Source: Gammaproteobacteria bacterium (GTDB taxonomy: Bacteria; Pseudomonadota; Gammaproteobacteria; Thiohalobacterales; Thiohalobacteraceae). From it: a stretch of 31,063 nt of DNA. Below the pieces are notes generated by a model that had not been told where the DNA came from, made no database searches, and worked only from the letters and a program-made list of their open reading frames with translations. Numbering within the stretch: position 1 is the stretch's first letter; each line of letters begins with the position of its first letter. The position numbers were made by a program, and so were the translations under genes. The DNA is taken from positions 1-31,063 of the forward strand of contig JAHJQQ010000048.1 of assembly GCA_018819175.1 (NCBI GenBank). Reading direction: 5' to 3'. Below are positions 1-8,352 of this stretch, in pieces.

Positions 1-134
1 TGATTAAGTCGCTGAAGCGGCAGCTGCTGTGTTGCAACCGGGCTCAAAATGCTCATTTACGCCGTGTAAACTCCGCTTTTTCACCCGGCTGCGCCTTGCA
101 TCTGCTCGCTTGATCAACTTAATCAGAGGTTCCT
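1..134. repeat. MITE-like inverted-repeat element, copy 1 (cut by window start)
   Basis: This stretch matches, at most positions, the complete element at 10845-10990, in the same orientation. The right terminal repeat (about 119-134) reads TTAATCAGAGGTTCC and is followed by T-TA, so a TA dinucleotide borders the end as in the complete copy. The left end begins inside the terminal repeat at base 1, so the outer bases and any left target duplication are outside the window. It contains no credible gene. Confidence 0.8.
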
Positions 135-205
135 TAAGCAAATACACCCAATGAGCCGAGTGCGCATGATCTGGTAGGATAGACACGAATATCTAGAGGT
201 GCGCT

Positions 206-388
206 ATGGACAAAAAACTGCTCGATATCCTGGCCTGCCCGGTCTGCAAAGGCCCGCTGGTCTATCGCAAGTCAGAGAAGGAACTGATCTGCAAGGTCGA
301 TCGTCTGGCCTATCCGATCCGCGATGACATCCCGGTGATGCTCGAAGAAGAGGCGCGCGAGTTGCCGCCGGACGAAGAGGTGGCCTGA
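206..388 (+). CDS. ycaR: Trm112/YcaR-family small zinc-ribbon-like protein
   Basis: A 60-residue protein with the family's N-terminal pattern: a basic start, then LDILACPVCKGPL (Cys11, Cys14), a further Cys at 29 and an acidic tail. Bacterial YcaR proteins are homologues of the Trm112 methyltransferase activator; their exact bacterial role is not settled. A purine-rich AGAGG ribosome site lies just before the ATG. It is followed by kdsB after only 10 bases, the order seen in many gammaproteobacteria where lpxK-ycaR-kdsB are grouped, so co-transcription with kdsB is likely. The length is normal for the family. Confidence 0.9.
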   Translation: MDKKLLDILACPVCKGPLVYRKSEKELICKVDRLAYPIRDDIPVMLEEEARELPPDEEVA

Positions 389-398
389 GGCCGCGCAC

Positions 399-1178
399 AT
401 GACGGGATTCAAGGTTGTCATACCGGCGCGCTACGGCTCGTCGCGTCTGCCCGGCAAACCGCTGCGTGTGCTGGCCGGTGCGCCAATGGTTGAGCATGTG
501 TACCGGCGTGCCTGTGAGAGCGGGGCGGACAGGGTCGTCATCGCGACCGATGACGCTCGTATCGAAACCGTGGCGCGTGGTTTTGGGGCCGAAGTCGTGC
601 TGACGTCTGCGGCACATCCCTCCGGCACTGATCGCCTGGCCGAGGTGGTCGATACACTGGGTTGGGAAGACGCAGCCATTGTCGTCAATCTGCAAGGTGA
701 TGAGCCGCTGATGCCGCCGGCGTTACTGCAGCAGGTGGCCGGTAATCTGGCCGCGCATCCGGATGCGGCCATTGCGACCTTGGCGACACCGATCACCGAG
801 GCCGCTGAGCTGTTCGATCCGAATGTGGTCAAGGTGGTTTGTGATGCACAGGGCTATGCGATGTACTTCAGTCGCGCACCGATTCCGTGGGCGCGCGATA
901 GTTTCGCAGCCGGTCGGGATGAATTACCTGGCGATATCGCGTTCCGTCGCCATCTCGGTATGTATGCCTACCGTGCCAGTTTTCTGCGCAGTTATCGTGA
1001 GCTGACACCCGCGCCGCATGAATCGAGCGAGATGCTCGAACAGCTGCGCGCGCTCTGGCATGGCGCAAAGATTCATGTGGCGGATGCCGTGGCGCAACCC
1101 GGACCGGGGGTGGATGTCGAGGCGGATGCCGAGCGTGTATCTGCCTTATTACAGAAGATTAATACTGTAACTTATTGA
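399..1178 (+). CDS. kdsB: 3-deoxy-manno-octulosonate cytidylyltransferase (CMP-Kdo synthetase)
   Basis: A 259-residue cytoplasmic enzyme that couples Kdo to CTP, giving CMP-Kdo for the inner core of lipopolysaccharide. The nucleotide-binding N-terminus is clear: VIPARYGSSRLPGKPL at residues 7-22, ATDD at 49-52 and the metal/nucleotide motif NLQGDEPL at 97-104. Later family features include the YFSRAPIPW segment and the HLGMYAYR segment. The length is close to the usual 245-260 residues. The ATG follows the Trm112-like gene by 10 bases. It converges with the small gene at 1190-1462, with only 11 bases between the stops. Confidence 0.97.
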   Translation: MTGFKVVIPARYGSSRLPGKPLRVLAGAPMVEHVYRRACESGADRVVIATDDARIETVARGFGAEVVLTSAAHPSGTDRLAEVVDTLGWEDAAIVVNLQGDEPLMPPALLQQVAGNLAAHPDAAIATLATPITEAAELFDPNVVKVVCDAQGYAMYFSRAPIPWARDSFAAGRDELPGDIAFRRHLGMYAYRASFLRSYRELTPAPHESSEMLEQLRALWHGAKIHVADAVAQPGPGVDVEADAERVSALLQKINTVTY

Positions 1179-1189
1179 TAATATACTAT

Positions 1190-1462
1190 CTAAAAACCTA
1201 GATTTAACTTTAAGAAATCGGCGTGATAGGTCTCGCCATCCGCGCTCAGGACGTTGATAGTGCGCGTCTGATCGACCCGTCGCGTGGCATCACCATACTG
1301 ATTTGGCTGGATGACACTTGAACTGGAAGTGCATGCCAGCACCAGGGCCGGGCCGTCTTCCAACAGTTCGATAATACGGCAGTGCTGACCGTCGAACTCC
1401 AGCTCCTGGCCAATGCAGGTGCGTAATTGTTCCAGGCTGATATCAATTGCTGTCATGATCAA
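1190..1462 (-). CDS. small conserved-looking hypothetical protein (about 88-90 aa)
   Basis: I do not recognise this protein. It is 90 residues from a TTG at 1462, or 88 from the ATG at 1456, which I prefer (MTAIDISLEQL...). It is acidic and soluble, with no signal peptide or membrane segment. The sequence alternates short beta-like stretches (CRIIELLEDGPALVLAC) with a polar linker, suggesting a compact all-beta domain. No strong ribosome site is visible. Codon usage resembles its neighbours, and the opposite strand offers no competing gene. It faces kdsB tail to tail and is divergent from the phosphatase gene at 1554. Confidence 0.65.
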   Translation of the reverse strand: MIMTAIDISLEQLRTCIGQELEFDGQHCRIIELLEDGPALVLACTSSSSVIQPNQYGDATRRVDQTRTINVLSADGETYHADFLKLNLGF

Positions 1463-1553
1463 GCGCTATAAGGGACATGCTGGCGAGCATGGTGCATTTA
1501 GTCACTCGCCGCAAGACGGTATTATGAAGGGAAATTGCAGCTAAGGAGTCAGT

Positions 1554-2030
1554 ATGGTCAGGGTACTATTTGTCTGCATGGGTAACATCTGTCGGTCACC
1601 AACCGCGGAGGGTGTGTTTAAGGCGCTGGTCAAACGGGAGCGATTGGCGACGCAGATCCAGATCGATTCGGCGGGCACGCATGCCTACCATGTCGGTAAG
1701 CCGCCGGACCCCCGTGCACAAGATGCCGCTCATCGCCGCGGTATCGACCTGAGTGACCAGCGTGCCCGTAAAGTCCGCCACGAAGATTTTCTGGAATTCG
1801 ATTATGTGCTGGCGATGGATCGCAGTAATTACGAGGATCTGCGCGGACTCTGCCATCCGGATTACGAGTCGCGATTACGATTGTTCATGGAATTCGGCGA
1901 CGATCCTCAGGTGCAGGATGTGCCTGATCCCTACTATGGTGGTCCCCAGGGTTTCGAGCGGGTACTGGACCTGATCGAGCAGGCCTCAATAGGATTGCTG
2001 GCTGACATTCGTAACCAGCATGGGCTTTGA
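1554..2030 (+). CDS. low-molecular-weight protein-tyrosine phosphatase
   Basis: A 158-residue phosphatase of the LMW-PTP/arsenate-reductase fold. The catalytic P-loop lies at the N-terminus, VCMGNICRSPTAEG, giving nucleophile Cys8 and Arg14 of the CX5R signature. The general acid is Asp125 in DPYYGG. The length is normal. A strong AAGGAG ribosome site precedes the ATG by 7 bases. In bacteria such enzymes dephosphorylate tyrosine kinases of exopolysaccharide export or other tyrosine-phosphorylated proteins; no kinase or polysaccharide genes lie nearby, so the substrate here is unknown. It appears to be a single-gene unit ending before the rne terminator. Confidence 0.93.
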   Translation: MVRVLFVCMGNICRSPTAEGVFKALVKRERLATQIQIDSAGTHAYHVGKPPDPRAQDAAHRRGIDLSDQRARKVRHEDFLEFDYVLAMDRSNYEDLRGLCHPDYESRLRLFMEFGDDPQVQDVPDPYYGGPQGFERVLDLIEQASIGLLADIRNQHGL

Positions 2031-2111
2031 GTGTTGTTGGGGTTTAGAGATATGTCTGAGAGATTTGCATTATTTGAGACTGTCAATTCCCGGTACAAAA
2101 TTCACAAGCAT

Positions 2112-2146
2112 AAAAAAACGGCGTGACCGGGATCGGTCACGCCGTT
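2112..2146 (-). terminator. intrinsic terminator of rne
   Basis: A 12-bp perfect stem (AACGGCGTGACC at 2117-2128 pairing with 2135-2146) encloses a 6-base loop. On the minus strand it is followed by a run of seven T (complement of 2112-2118). It lies 17 bases downstream of the rne stop, so it should terminate rne. On the plus strand no T-tract follows. Confidence 0.9.
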
Positions 2147-2162
2147 AATCGTTAACGCCCCA

Positions 2163-4808
2163 TTACTCGCTGGTGTTGGTACTCACCGGCGGTTTCGGGG
2201 CCGATTCCGGCGCCGAACCGCTGTCGTTGCTGCGGGGTGGCTCGGGACGCGGATCCGGTCGCGTTTCCACCTGGGTCGGTTTCGGCGGGGGTGTTACTGC
2301 CGGTTGACTGATCACTGGTGGTGATGGAGGCGTTGGCGCGGAAGCAGCAGGTGCGGGCGTTTCGGCCGGCGCCGATACGGCTGCCGATACTGGCGCTTCA
2401 GGTTGTGCAACCGGCTTAGGCGAAGATTCACTGCTCGATGCAGTCTGAGATGGCTGGTTTTGCTGAGGATGAGGTTTGGAATCGCCGCTGGCATCTGCAG
2501 CCGGTTGTGCTGCGTTACCCTCAGCGTCTGCGTTTTCACCCGTTGACGTGTTCTCAGCAGTCTCACGATTACGATTGGCGCCACCACGACGTCGGCCACC
2601 ACGGCGGCCTCGACGGCTGCGGGCCTGGCCGGTGCGCGGCTGCTGTTCGCCTTCGACTGATGGCGTCTCGGCTGTTGCCGTTGAGATATCGGCAGCGGTT
2701 TGCACGGCCGCTGTCGTCTGTTCTACATCCGTCGGTGTCTTTTTTTCCGGTCCCGTTGATTCGTTTCCGCTGCGTGCCGTGTTACCGGTAGTGCGACGCG
2801 GATTACGTTCGCGGTTGCCGCGGTTGTCATCATTGCGCTCGGCATCGTTGCGTGTGTTGTCGCGGGGTTCATTACGCTGCGATTCAGTGCGACGCTTGTC
2901 ATCACGACCACGCGTTTCGCGCTGGCTATTATCCTGCTGGCCGCCACGTGGGCGATCAGTTCGGTCGCGATTGCCACCGCGTCGAGCACGGTTGTCGCCG
3001 CCCTGCGGGCGTTCACGCCGCGGACGTTGCGGACTGCTCTTGGCCGGTGCTGCCGGCGGCGCCACGGCAACCGTTTCTACCGGGCTGCCAAACAGATTGC
3101 TCCACAAACGCCGGATAAACCCTGGTTCTCCGCTGGCGGCTGCTGCGGTAGCGGCGGCTGGCATCGCTGTCCGCGCGGGTGCGACGGGCGTCGGCATGGG
3201 TGCTGGCGGGGCGATGAATTTGACCGCCGGTTCATCCACGCTGCGAGTCACCGGTGTACCGAAATCGGCTTTATCCTCTTCGGTCACTTCCTCCGGGATC
3301 ATGGCGTAGCTGGCGGCCGCTTCCTCCGGCAGTTCGTCAGTGCGCATGCGGCGGATTTCATATTCCGGCGTGTGCATATGCGGTACCGGAATCAGCATGA
3401 TCGATACTTTCTGACGCTCTTCGACGCCGTGCAGGATCTGCCGCTTTTCGTTCAGCAGGAACGTGGCAACCTCGACCGGCAGACGCGCGATGATGCGGCC
3501 GGTCTTATCCTTCATGGCGTTTTCTTCAATGATGCGCAGTACCGACAGGGCGAGTGATTCCACGCCGCGTACCGTACCCTGGCCTTTGCAGCGCGGGCAG
3601 ACGATCTGGCTGGATTCGCCGAGCGAGGGACGCAGGCGCTGGCGCGACATTTCAAGCAGTCCAAAGCGCGAGATGCGGCCGACCTGTACCCGGGCGCGGT
3701 CCATCTTAAGTGCCTCGCGCAAGCGGTTTTCCACTTCGCGCTGGTGTTTGGTGGGCTGCATGTCAATGAAGTCGATGACGATCAGACCGCCCAGATCGCG
3801 GATGCGCAGTTGGCGGGCGATTTCGTCGGCGGCTTCGAGATTGGTGTTGAGGGCGGTTTCCTCAATGTCACTGCCCTTGGTGGCGCGCGCCGAGTTGATG
3901 TCGATGGAGATCATCGCCTCGGTGTGGTCGATCACAATGGCACCGCCGGAGGGCAGGGTCACTTCACGCTGGAAGGCGGACTCGATCTGGCTTTCGATCT
4001 GGAAGCGCGAAAACAGCGGCACTGTGTCGTGGTAGATCTTGAGCTTGTTCAGGTGATGCGGCATCACCAGCTGCATGAAGTCCTTGGCCTTCTCGTAGAT
4101 CTCCTGGTCGTCGATCAGGATTTCGCCGGTATCGGTACGCAGGTAATCGCGCAGGGCGCGGATGATCACGTTGCTTTCCTGATAAATCAGGAAGGGCGCG
4201 GCGCGTTCCTTGGAGGCGGATTCAATGGAAGACCAGAGTTGCAGCAGGTAATCCAGATCCCACTGCAGCTCCTCGGTGGCGCGTCCGACACCGGCGGTAC
4301 GCACGATCAGGCCCATGTCTTCGGGGATGTTGAGGGCGGCCATGGCGTCGCGGATGGAGCTGCGATCATCGCCCTCGATGCGCCGTGATACGCCACCGGC
4401 GCGGGGATTGTTGGGCATCAAGACCAGATAACGGCCGGCCAGGCTGACGAAGGTGGTCAGTGCCGCGCCCTTGCTGCCGCGTTCTTCCTTCTCGACCTGG
4501 ACTACGATCTCCTGACCTTCGCGCAGGGCTTCGCGAATATTGACGCGGCCACCACCTTCACGCGCTTCTTCAGTGAAATAACTTCGGGAGATTTCTTTGA
4601 GCGGCAGGAAGCCGTGACGCTCGGCGCCGTATTCGACAAACGCCGCTTCCAGACTGGGTTCAACGCGGGTGATTTTACCCTTGTAGATATTGGATTTTTT
4701 CTGCTCCCGGGACGGTACTTCGATATCCAGGTCGTAGAGTTTCTGGCCATCGACCAGGGCTACACGCAACTCTTCGGGCTGAGTTGCATTGATCAGCATT
4801 CTTTTCAT
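2163..4808 (-). CDS. rne: ribonuclease E
   Basis: An 881-residue endoribonuclease that starts mRNA decay, processes rRNA and tRNA precursors, and scaffolds the degradosome at the inner membrane. The catalytic half is almost residue-for-residue collinear with E. coli: the S1 domain at about 38-120, metal-binding Asp303 (SIDINSARAT) and Asp346 (VIDFIDM), and the Zn-link Cys404 and Cys407 in CPRCKGQG. After about residue 520 the protein is disordered, with an Arg-rich RNA-binding stretch (RSRRGRRGGRRRGG) and a Pro/Ala/Glu tail. The tail is shorter than in the 1061-residue E. coli protein, so scaffold sites for partners may differ. It is divergent from rluC, has a leader of about 445 bases, and ends at an intrinsic terminator. 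Confidence 0.98.
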   Translation of the reverse strand: MKRMLINATQPEELRVALVDGQKLYDLDIEVPSREQKKSNIYKGKITRVEPSLEAAFVEYGAERHGFLPLKEISRSYFTEEAREGGGRVNIREALREGQEIVVQVEKEERGSKGAALTTFVSLAGRYLVLMPNNPRAGGVSRRIEGDDRSSIRDAMAALNIPEDMGLIVRTAGVGRATEELQWDLDYLLQLWSSIESASKERAAPFLIYQESNVIIRALRDYLRTDTGEILIDDQEIYEKAKDFMQLVMPHHLNKLKIYHDTVPLFSRFQIESQIESAFQREVTLPSGGAIVIDHTEAMISIDINSARATKGSDIEETALNTNLEAADEIARQLRIRDLGGLIVIDFIDMQPTKHQREVENRLREALKMDRARVQVGRISRFGLLEMSRQRLRPSLGESSQIVCPRCKGQGTVRGVESLALSVLRIIEENAMKDKTGRIIARLPVEVATFLLNEKRQILHGVEERQKVSIMLIPVPHMHTPEYEIRRMRTDELPEEAAASYAMIPEEVTEEDKADFGTPVTRSVDEPAVKFIAPPAPMPTPVAPARTAMPAAATAAAASGEPGFIRRLWSNLFGSPVETVAVAPPAAPAKSSPQRPRRERPQGGDNRARRGGNRDRTDRPRGGQQDNSQRETRGRDDKRRTESQRNEPRDNTRNDAERNDDNRGNRERNPRRTTGNTARSGNESTGPEKKTPTDVEQTTAAVQTAADISTATAETPSVEGEQQPRTGQARSRRGRRGGRRRGGANRNRETAENTSTGENADAEGNAAQPAADASGDSKPHPQQNQPSQTASSSESSPKPVAQPEAPVSAAVSAPAETPAPAASAPTPPSPPVISQPAVTPPPKPTQVETRPDPRPEPPRSNDSGSAPESAPKPPVSTNTSE

Positions 4809-5252
4809 AGGTAATTTCTCGCAGGCGCTCTAACCCGCGCACAGCCGTATGCCGCTCAGCCAAACAGCCGACCTGCATTGGCAACAGCAATGCACGCAAC
4901 AGCTGGGAAAGGCCGAACCGAACGAACAGAGATAACATCTGATCGCCGTAGCGGTTGGTGGATGTGAACATGGGAGCGCTGATATTCATTAAGTCAGGAT
5001 TAACTTGTCGCCTTACTGCATGTCGTATCCGCTCATCGAGCAACCGCAGTGGAACAGCCGATGAAGTGCCGATGCGATAAAACAGTGCAGCGGCGTTCGT
5101 CCGTCCCAGCACAGGTCCTTGGGTCATCTCTGGGCTGGTGTGCTACTTGCCGGCCTGGGATCAAGATGTTCCGGATACGTGTGGAAACTCGTGCGTTACT
5201 CGGTCGGCAAACAGACTCATCGTTACCTGTCCGGTGCCTGATACTGAGTACG
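4809..5252 (-). promoter_or_regulatory. long 5' untranslated leader of rne
   Basis: About 445 bases separate the predicted rne transcription start (near 5253) from its ATG, with no convincing gene inside. In E. coli the rne leader is 361 bases and its hairpins let RNase E cleave and limit its own mRNA (established for E. coli). The equivalent location and similar length here suggest the same autoregulation; I have not modelled the fold. Confidence 0.55.
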
Positions 5253-5259
5253 CGTCTGG

Positions 5260-5288
5260 AATATAACAACTATCTTACTGCCCATCAA
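5260..5288 (-). promoter_or_regulatory. predicted sigma-70 promoter of rne
   Basis: On the minus strand, TTGATG (5288-5283) and TATATT (5265-5260) are separated by exactly 17 bases, close to the consensus TTGACA and TATAAT. It is the best promoter match in the rne-rluC gap and points at rne, predicting a start near 5253. Confidence 0.7.
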
Positions 5289-5350
5289 TCGCTTAGAGGA
5301 TATTTTTCAGCCGACACCCGGGCCGGGGATGGAAAGTCGTCGGTTGTTGC

Positions 5351-5356
5351 TATCAT
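5351..5356 (+). promoter_or_regulatory. possible -10 box of rluC
   Basis: TATCAT lies so that a start seven bases downstream would fall at 5363, the A of the rluC ATG. The -35 region 17 bases upstream is poor (GATGGA), so this is tentative. If real, the rluC message would be leaderless, like the yceD message. Confidence 0.3.
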
Positions 5357-5362
5357 GCGCGC

Positions 5363-6316
5363 ATGACGACACCCACCAGTCCAGCCAATTCCGCTGTCCG
5401 CATGCTCGAAGTCGGGACCGAAGATGCTGGCCAACGTATTGATAACTACCTTATGCGCCACCTCAAAGGGGCGCCACGCAGCCTGATTTACCGCATTCTG
5501 CGGAGGGGTGAGGTGCGCGTGAACAAGGGTCGGATCAAGCCTGAATACCGCATTCAGGCCGGCGATCTGGTCCGCGTTCCGCCCGTGCGCACCGCCGCGC
5601 CAACCCCAAGCAATGTCGGGGAAGGGGCCGGGGATCGGCTCGAACAACGGATTCTCTACGAAGATGAGCGCCTGCTGATTATCGATAAGCCGGCCGGTAT
5701 GGCCGTGCATGGTGGCAGTGGTCTGAGCTATGGCGTCATCGAGGCCTTGCGGGCGGCGCGCCCCGAAGCCCATTTCCTGGAGCTGGTGCACCGTCTCGAT
5801 CGGGAGACCTCCGGCTGCCTGCTCATCGCCAAGAAACGCAGTGAGCTGCGCATGTTGCATGAGCTTTTGCGCGAGCGGGATTTCGAAAAACGCTATCTGG
5901 CGCTGGTGCAGGGGCGCTGGAACCTGGGTGACAAACGGATCAACGCGCCATTACTGAAAAACCAACTGCGCGGCGGCGAACGCTTTGTCACCGTGGATCC
6001 TGAGGGTAAAGCTGCGGATTCCCGCTTTCGTCCGCTGGAAATTTTCAACGAGGCCAGCCTGGTTGAAGTTGAATTAGGCTCGGGTCGTACCCATCAGATC
6101 CGTGTGCACGCTACCCATGTTGGGCATCCGCTGGCCGGTGACGAGAAGTACGGCGATGAGGCCTTCAATCGGCGTATGCGTGATCTGGGCCTCAGACGCT
6201 TGTTTCTGCATGCGCATAGCATCGGTTTCCGCGATCCCGCCAGTGGTCGTGAAGTGCATGCGAGTGCGCCCTTGCCGGATGAATTGCGGGCGGTGCTGGA
6301 TAAGCTGGGTGGTTGA
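5363..6316 (+). CDS. rluC: 23S rRNA pseudouridine synthase RluC
   Basis: A 317-residue RluA-family enzyme that converts three uridines of 23S rRNA (955, 2504 and 2580 in E. coli numbering) to pseudouridine. An N-terminal S4 RNA-binding domain spans about residues 20-82 (RIDNYLMRHL, LIYRILRRGEVRVN). The catalytic domain carries HRLDRETSG with nucleophile Asp146, and later RTHQIRVHA. Divergent placement beside rne is the conserved gammaproteobacterial arrangement and is why RluC is preferred over RluD or RluA. The ATG has no ribosome site. Confidence 0.96.
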   Translation: MTTPTSPANSAVRMLEVGTEDAGQRIDNYLMRHLKGAPRSLIYRILRRGEVRVNKGRIKPEYRIQAGDLVRVPPVRTAAPTPSNVGEGAGDRLEQRILYEDERLLIIDKPAGMAVHGGSGLSYGVIEALRAARPEAHFLELVHRLDRETSGCLLIAKKRSELRMLHELLRERDFEKRYLALVQGRWNLGDKRINAPLLKNQLRGGERFVTVDPEGKAADSRFRPLEIFNEASLVEVELGSGRTHQIRVHATHVGHPLAGDEKYGDEAFNRRMRDLGLRRLFLHAHSIGFRDPASGREVHASAPLPDELRAVLDKLGG

Positions 6317-6442
6317 AAAAATGACTGTGATGGCAATGTCGGACGCGGCCTCCGACATAGTAACAGTCACTGAAGATTAACAAGGCAGCGCCGATCTGGT
6401 CGGGTACAATGGCGCGCCTTGCCGGAATGGAATGGATTCATA

Positions 6443-7132
6443 ATGTACGATATCAAACTCCTGGTCTTCGATTGGGACGGAACCCTGATGGATTCCGAAG
6501 CCCAGATCGTGACCTGCATGCAAGCGGCTATTGCGGATCTTTCGCTGGATCCGCGCAGTGCCGATCAGGTCAAAAACATCATCGGATTGGGATTGCACGA
6601 AGCGGTATCCGCGCTCTATCCGGAATCAGACGACAGCCTGGTGATTGCCATGGCTGATCGTTATCGAGATCATTGGCTGGGCGGCTGTCAACAGTCACTG
6701 CTCTTTCCGGGCGTCGAAGAAACCTTGCAGTTTCTCAAGGCGGAAGGTTTCCAGCTGGCCGTTGCCACCGGCAAGGGCCGGCGCGGATTGAATAAGGTGC
6801 TGAGTGAGACCAGGCTGTCGGACATGTTTGCTGCAACGCGCTGTTCCGATGAGACGCGTTCCAAGCCGCACCCGTTGATGCTGGAACAGATCATGACGGA
6901 ATTGCGCATTGCGCCGGAACAGACGCTGATGATCGGCGATACCGAATACGATATGGAAATGGCGCGCAATGCCCAGGCGCACCCGGTCGCGGTGTCTTAT
7001 GGTGTGCATGAATGGGAACGCCTGCAGCGGCATGCGCCACTGACCTGCCTGGATCGGATCACGGAATTATCGGATTGGTTGGCGGAAATCGCCGAGCAAC
7101 CCGATAACACACGCAAACACGTCGGCCGTTGA
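6443..7132 (+). CDS. HAD-superfamily phosphatase (Gph/phosphoglycolate-phosphatase-like)
   Basis: A 229-residue hydrolase with all HAD motifs: DWDGTLMDSE (nucleophile Asp10, acid/base Asp12), ATGKG (motif II), a Lys in SKPHPLMLEQ (motif III) and MIGDTEYDMEMA (motif IV). A helical cap domain sits between motifs I and II, as in phosphoglycolate and sugar-phosphate phosphatases. A TTG start at 6419 would add eight residues; I chose the ATG because the family begins just before the DxD motif. It sits between rluC and the peptidase gene in an order frequent in related genomes. The true substrate cannot be read from sequence. Confidence 0.9.
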   Translation: MYDIKLLVFDWDGTLMDSEAQIVTCMQAAIADLSLDPRSADQVKNIIGLGLHEAVSALYPESDDSLVIAMADRYRDHWLGGCQQSLLFPGVEETLQFLKAEGFQLAVATGKGRRGLNKVLSETRLSDMFAATRCSDETRSKPHPLMLEQIMTELRIAPEQTLMIGDTEYDMEMARNAQAHPVAVSYGVHEWERLQRHAPLTCLDRITELSDWLAEIAEQPDNTRKHVGR

Positions 7133-7163
7133 ATCGGCGCATCACTTTTGGAGTCAGAAGGCA

Positions 7164-8174
7164 ATGAGCGACGAGTGGACCAGCACAAAACCTGATTCAG
7201 TAACTGCGGACAGTAAACCTGTCGATTCCCAGAAGGTAACGGAGGATGGGCAATGGGAGCGCGAGCTGGTGAATCGGCTCGCCTTCGCCTCGCTGAATGA
7301 ACAGCGGCGTACGCGTCGCTGGGGCATTTTCTTCAAGGCGCTTATTTTCGTCTATCTGTTCGGCATCCTGTTTGCCTTCCGCTCCGATGGTTGGGAAACC
7401 GTGAGTGCGAAGGTCGGTCGCCACACGGCGCTGGTCGAAATCAGTGGCATTATTGCCGATGGCGCCGACGCCAGTGCGGACAGCGTCATCACCGGGCTGC
7501 GTGCCGCGTTTGAGGATAAGAAGACGGCCGGCGTCATTGTGCGCATCAATAGTCCAGGCGGCAGCCCGGTCCAGTCGGGTTATATCAATGACGAAATGCG
7601 CCGCCTGCGCGAGGCGAACCCGGATATCCCGCTATATGCCGTGGTCACGGATGTCTGTGCCTCGGGCGGTTATTACATCGCCGTTGCGGCAGACAAGATC
7701 TATGTCGACAAGGCCAGTATTGTGGGTTCCATCGGCGTGCGCATGGACAGCTTCGGCTTTGTTGATGCCATGGAGAAGCTGGGTATCGAACGCCGCCTGT
7801 TGACGGCCGGTGAACACAAGGGTTTTCTGGACCCCTTCCTGCCGAGCAATCCGGACGATGTCGAACATGTCCAAGGCTTGCTCAAAGAGATCCATGATCA
7901 GTTCATTGCTACCGTAAAGCAGGGCCGCGGCGATCGCCTCAAACAGGACGACCGTATCTTCAGTGGCCTGGTCTGGTCGGGTGAGCAGGGCATTGAACTG
8001 GGTTTGGTTGATGGGCTCGGCAGTTCCAGCTATGTCGCCCGCGAGCTGATTGGCGAGGAAGACATCGTGGACTTCACCCCGCAACCGGATTTCTTCGAGG
8101 AAATTGCTAAGGGCATGGGTACAGCCATGGCCAGCGCGCTGGTGAAGCTGACCGGTGGGATGAATCTTCGCTAA
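7164..8174 (+). CDS. sppA: SppA-type S49 signal peptide peptidase
   Basis: A 336-residue membrane-anchored serine protease of the short SppA form. A polar N-terminus of about 50 residues is followed by one membrane segment (about 54-72), then the protease domain. The Ser-Lys dyad is visible: Ser167 in VCASGGYYIA and Lys219 in GEHKGFLD, separated by 52 residues exactly as Ser147/Lys199 of Bacillus SppA. The oxyanion-type motif NSPGGSP is at 129-135. Such enzymes digest leftover signal peptides in the membrane; SohB-like roles are also possible. A GGAG ribosome site precedes the ATG. It starts 31 bases after the HAD gene, so the two are probably co-transcribed. Confidence 0.92.
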   Translation: MSDEWTSTKPDSVTADSKPVDSQKVTEDGQWERELVNRLAFASLNEQRRTRRWGIFFKALIFVYLFGILFAFRSDGWETVSAKVGRHTALVEISGIIADGADASADSVITGLRAAFEDKKTAGVIVRINSPGGSPVQSGYINDEMRRLREANPDIPLYAVVTDVCASGGYYIAVAADKIYVDKASIVGSIGVRMDSFGFVDAMEKLGIERRLLTAGEHKGFLDPFLPSNPDDVEHVQGLLKEIHDQFIATVKQGRGDRLKQDDRIFSGLVWSGEQGIELGLVDGLGSSSYVARELIGEEDIVDFTPQPDFFEEIAKGMGTAMASALVKLTGGMNLR

Positions 8175-8185
8175 TCTGTGTGTCC

Positions 8186-8213
8186 TGTAGGAGCGGCCAA
8201 GGCCACCCCTACA
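8186..8213. repeat. short palindromic repeat (GTAGGAGCGGCC type)
   Basis: TGTAGG...CCTACA arms with an inner GGCC pair resemble the GTAGGAGCGGCC-type REP sequences common in gammaproteobacteria. It sits 12 bases after the sppA stop and may act as a transcript end-stabilising hairpin. Confidence 0.5.
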
Positions 8214-8236
8214 TCTGCTCGAATCATTTATTGCCC

Positions 8237-8264
8237 CGTCATTCCGGCATTCGCTGGAATGACG
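8237..8264. repeat. REP-like palindrome (GTCATTCCGG family), copy A
   Basis: CGTCATTCCGGCATTC and GCTGGAATGACG form a near-perfect hairpin. The same family recurs at 9009-9036 and 30129-30196. It is located between the convergent sppA and maf genes. Confidence 0.7.
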
Positions 8265-8279
8265 AAGTTATCAGCGTTC

Positions 8280-8335
8280 GTAGCCTGGGTGGAACGCAGT
8301 GAAACCCGGGTTCCACTGCGTTCCACACAGACTAC
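8280..8335. repeat. inverted repeat (TAGCCTGGGTGGAACGCAGTG family)
   Basis: A 13-bp perfect stem, GTGGAACGCAGTG (8289-8301) with 8314-8326, encloses a CCCGGG-containing loop, and outer GTAG/CTAC bases flank it. This type of dispersed repeat is familiar from proteobacterial genomes. It lies just after the maf stop and could serve as a transcript end for either convergent gene. Confidence 0.6.
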
Positions 8336-8352
8336 ATAAACACTGAAACGTC

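Noticed and set aside
4675..5127. A 150-codon minus-strand frame covering the rne leader and overlapping the rne start
   Set aside because: No family resemblance and a different frame from rne; it is better explained as untranslated leader, though a leader peptide cannot be excluded.
6419..6442. TTG start adding eight residues to the HAD phosphatase
   Set aside because: The ATG at 6443 places the DxD motif at the family's usual distance from the N-terminus.
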